The notes beneath the pieces were generated by a model that saw only the letters and a list, made by a program, of their open reading frames with translations, searched no databases and was not told the origin of the DNA. This document shows, piece by piece, positions 6,116 through 6,841 of a stretch of DNA of 6,841 bases (its first letter is position 1; every line of letters starts with the position of its first letter). The stretch lies in assembly GCA_031282385.1 (NCBI GenBank), contig JAITDV010000226.1, positions 1 to 6,841 of the forward strand. The letters are read 5' to 3'. The position numbers were made by a program, and so were the translations under genes. Source of the DNA: Planctomycetaceae bacterium (GTDB lineage Bacteria > Planctomycetota > Planctomycetia > Pirellulales > Thermoguttaceae).

Positions 6116-6841
6116 TCAGTCCCTTTTAATCAGTGCCTTATCCGAAATATCTTTTCTGCACCAAGCGCCGTCCCAACGTATTTTTTTGACAGCGGAGTAT
6201 GCTGCGAGTTTTGCTTCTGATATCGTTTCTCCCAAACCGGTAACTCCCAACACACGTCCGCCGTTGGTCAACACTTGTGTTTTGTTGTCTGAATTTGGTT
6301 GGTTATTTTGTGCGAGAATTGTACCTGCGTGGAAAACTTTTGTATTTGGGATAGTTGCGGCGTCGTTTAGACCGCGTATCTCGTTACCTTTAACGTATTC
6401 CGTCGGATAACCTTTGCTTGCCATCACAACACAAACCGCATAACGTTCATCCCATTCGGGCAAATTAATATTGTCCAACTTGCCGTCGATTACTGCTTCA
6501 AATATTTCAACAATGTCGGTTCGCAATCTCATCAATAGAGGTTGACATTCCGGATCGCCGAATCTTACGTTGTATTCTAGGACTTTGGGACCTTGTTTTG
6601 TGATCATCAAGCCGGCATAAAGTACGCCTTTGAAAGGAGTGTTGTTACTATTCAACGCGTGAACGGTTGGGACTAAGATGCGTTCTTCTATTATTTGCAA
6701 CATTTTGTCGTTGACAATAGGAACTGGGCTATATGCGCCCATTCCGCCGGTGTTAGGACCTTCGTCGCCGTCGTGTGCGGCTTTGTGATCTTGTGCGGGT
6801 TGCAAGGTGAGTATTGTTGTTCCGTCGGTGATTGCAAGTAC
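6116..6841 (-). CDS. purD: Phosphoribosylamine-glycine ligase (GAR synthetase), 3' part
   Basis: Second step of de novo purine synthesis: ATP-dependent joining of glycine to 5-phosphoribosylamine. The visible 241 C-terminal residues run in an open frame to the window edge, so the gene is cut by the edge, not broken; roughly the first 180-190 residues are missing. Family motifs in order are QDHKAAHDGDEGPNTGGMGA, YSPVPIV, GVLYAGLMIT, the metal-binding ATP-grasp motif VLEYNVRFGDPECQPLL, then the C-terminal domain with VFHAGT, TNGGRVLGVTGLGETISEA and the final WDGAWCRKDIS. The Asn-rich insert AQNNQPNSDNKTQ before TNGGR is longer than in E. coli PurD. The stop is followed by a hairpin in repeat copy B, and the next gene is 404 bases away, so purD is probably the end of its transcript. 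Confidence 0.97.
   Translation of the reverse strand, partial: VLAITDGTTILTLQPAQDHKAAHDGDEGPNTGGMGAYSPVPIVNDKMLQIIEERILVPTVHALNSNNTPFKGVLYAGLMITKQGPKVLEYNVRFGDPECQPLLMRLRTDIVEIFEAVIDGKLDNINLPEWDERYAVCVVMASKGYPTEYVKGNEIRGLNDAATIPNTKVFHAGTILAQNNQPNSDNKTQVLTNGGRVLGVTGLGETISEAKLAAYSAVKKIRWDGAWCRKDISDKALIKRD

Noticed and set aside
6116..6841. purD read as a truncated pseudogene beginning at a TTG near 6805
   Set aside because: The frame stays open to the window edge and continues with family-like sequence (VLAITDGTTILTLQPAQDHK), so the gene is only cut by the window.

Overview
All five protein genes in this window lie on the minus strand and read right to left. In transcription order they are the 3' part of purD (cut by the right edge), an FGGY sugar kinase close to L-xylulose kinase (lyxK), endonuclease III (nth), a DRG/Obg-type GTPase with a C-terminal TGS domain, and a secreted protein of unknown function with a helical N-terminal half and a beta-rich C-terminal half. 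No tRNA, rRNA, CRISPR array, transposase or phage gene was seen. The composition is moderately AT-rich and start codons lack strong Shine-Dalgarno sequences.

The most likely source is an AT-leaning member of the Planctomycetota or a relative. The bacterial TGS GTPase with an archaeal/eukaryotic DRG-like N-terminus, the large secreted toroid-like protein, the poor ribosome binding sites and the repeat-rich spacers all fit. This is inference from protein resemblance, not a placement.

Layout: 1-67 is the spacer after the secreted protein and carries one copy of a 39-bp repeat. 68-1936 is the secreted protein and 1984-2985 the TGS GTPase; with a 47-bp gap they are probably cotranscribed. 2986-3241 is a spacer filled by a nested inverted-repeat element (3029-3208). 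3242-3964 is nth. 3965-4172 is a spacer with the second, inverted copy of the 39-bp repeat and several small palindromes. 4173-5711 is the kinase. 5712-6115 is a 404-bp spacer with two copies of an 80-bp direct repeat, each carrying a hairpin followed by a promoter-like pair. 6116-6841 is purD.

The genes do not form one pathway: purine synthesis, sugar phosphorylation, base-excision repair, a translation-type GTPase and a secreted protein sit side by side. The unusual content is in the spacers. Three of the four large spacers hold structured repeats, and the purD-kinase spacer could yield a separate short transcript. I found no clear new multi-gene system; the repeats, the possible small RNA/peptide and the unassigned secreted family are the leads.
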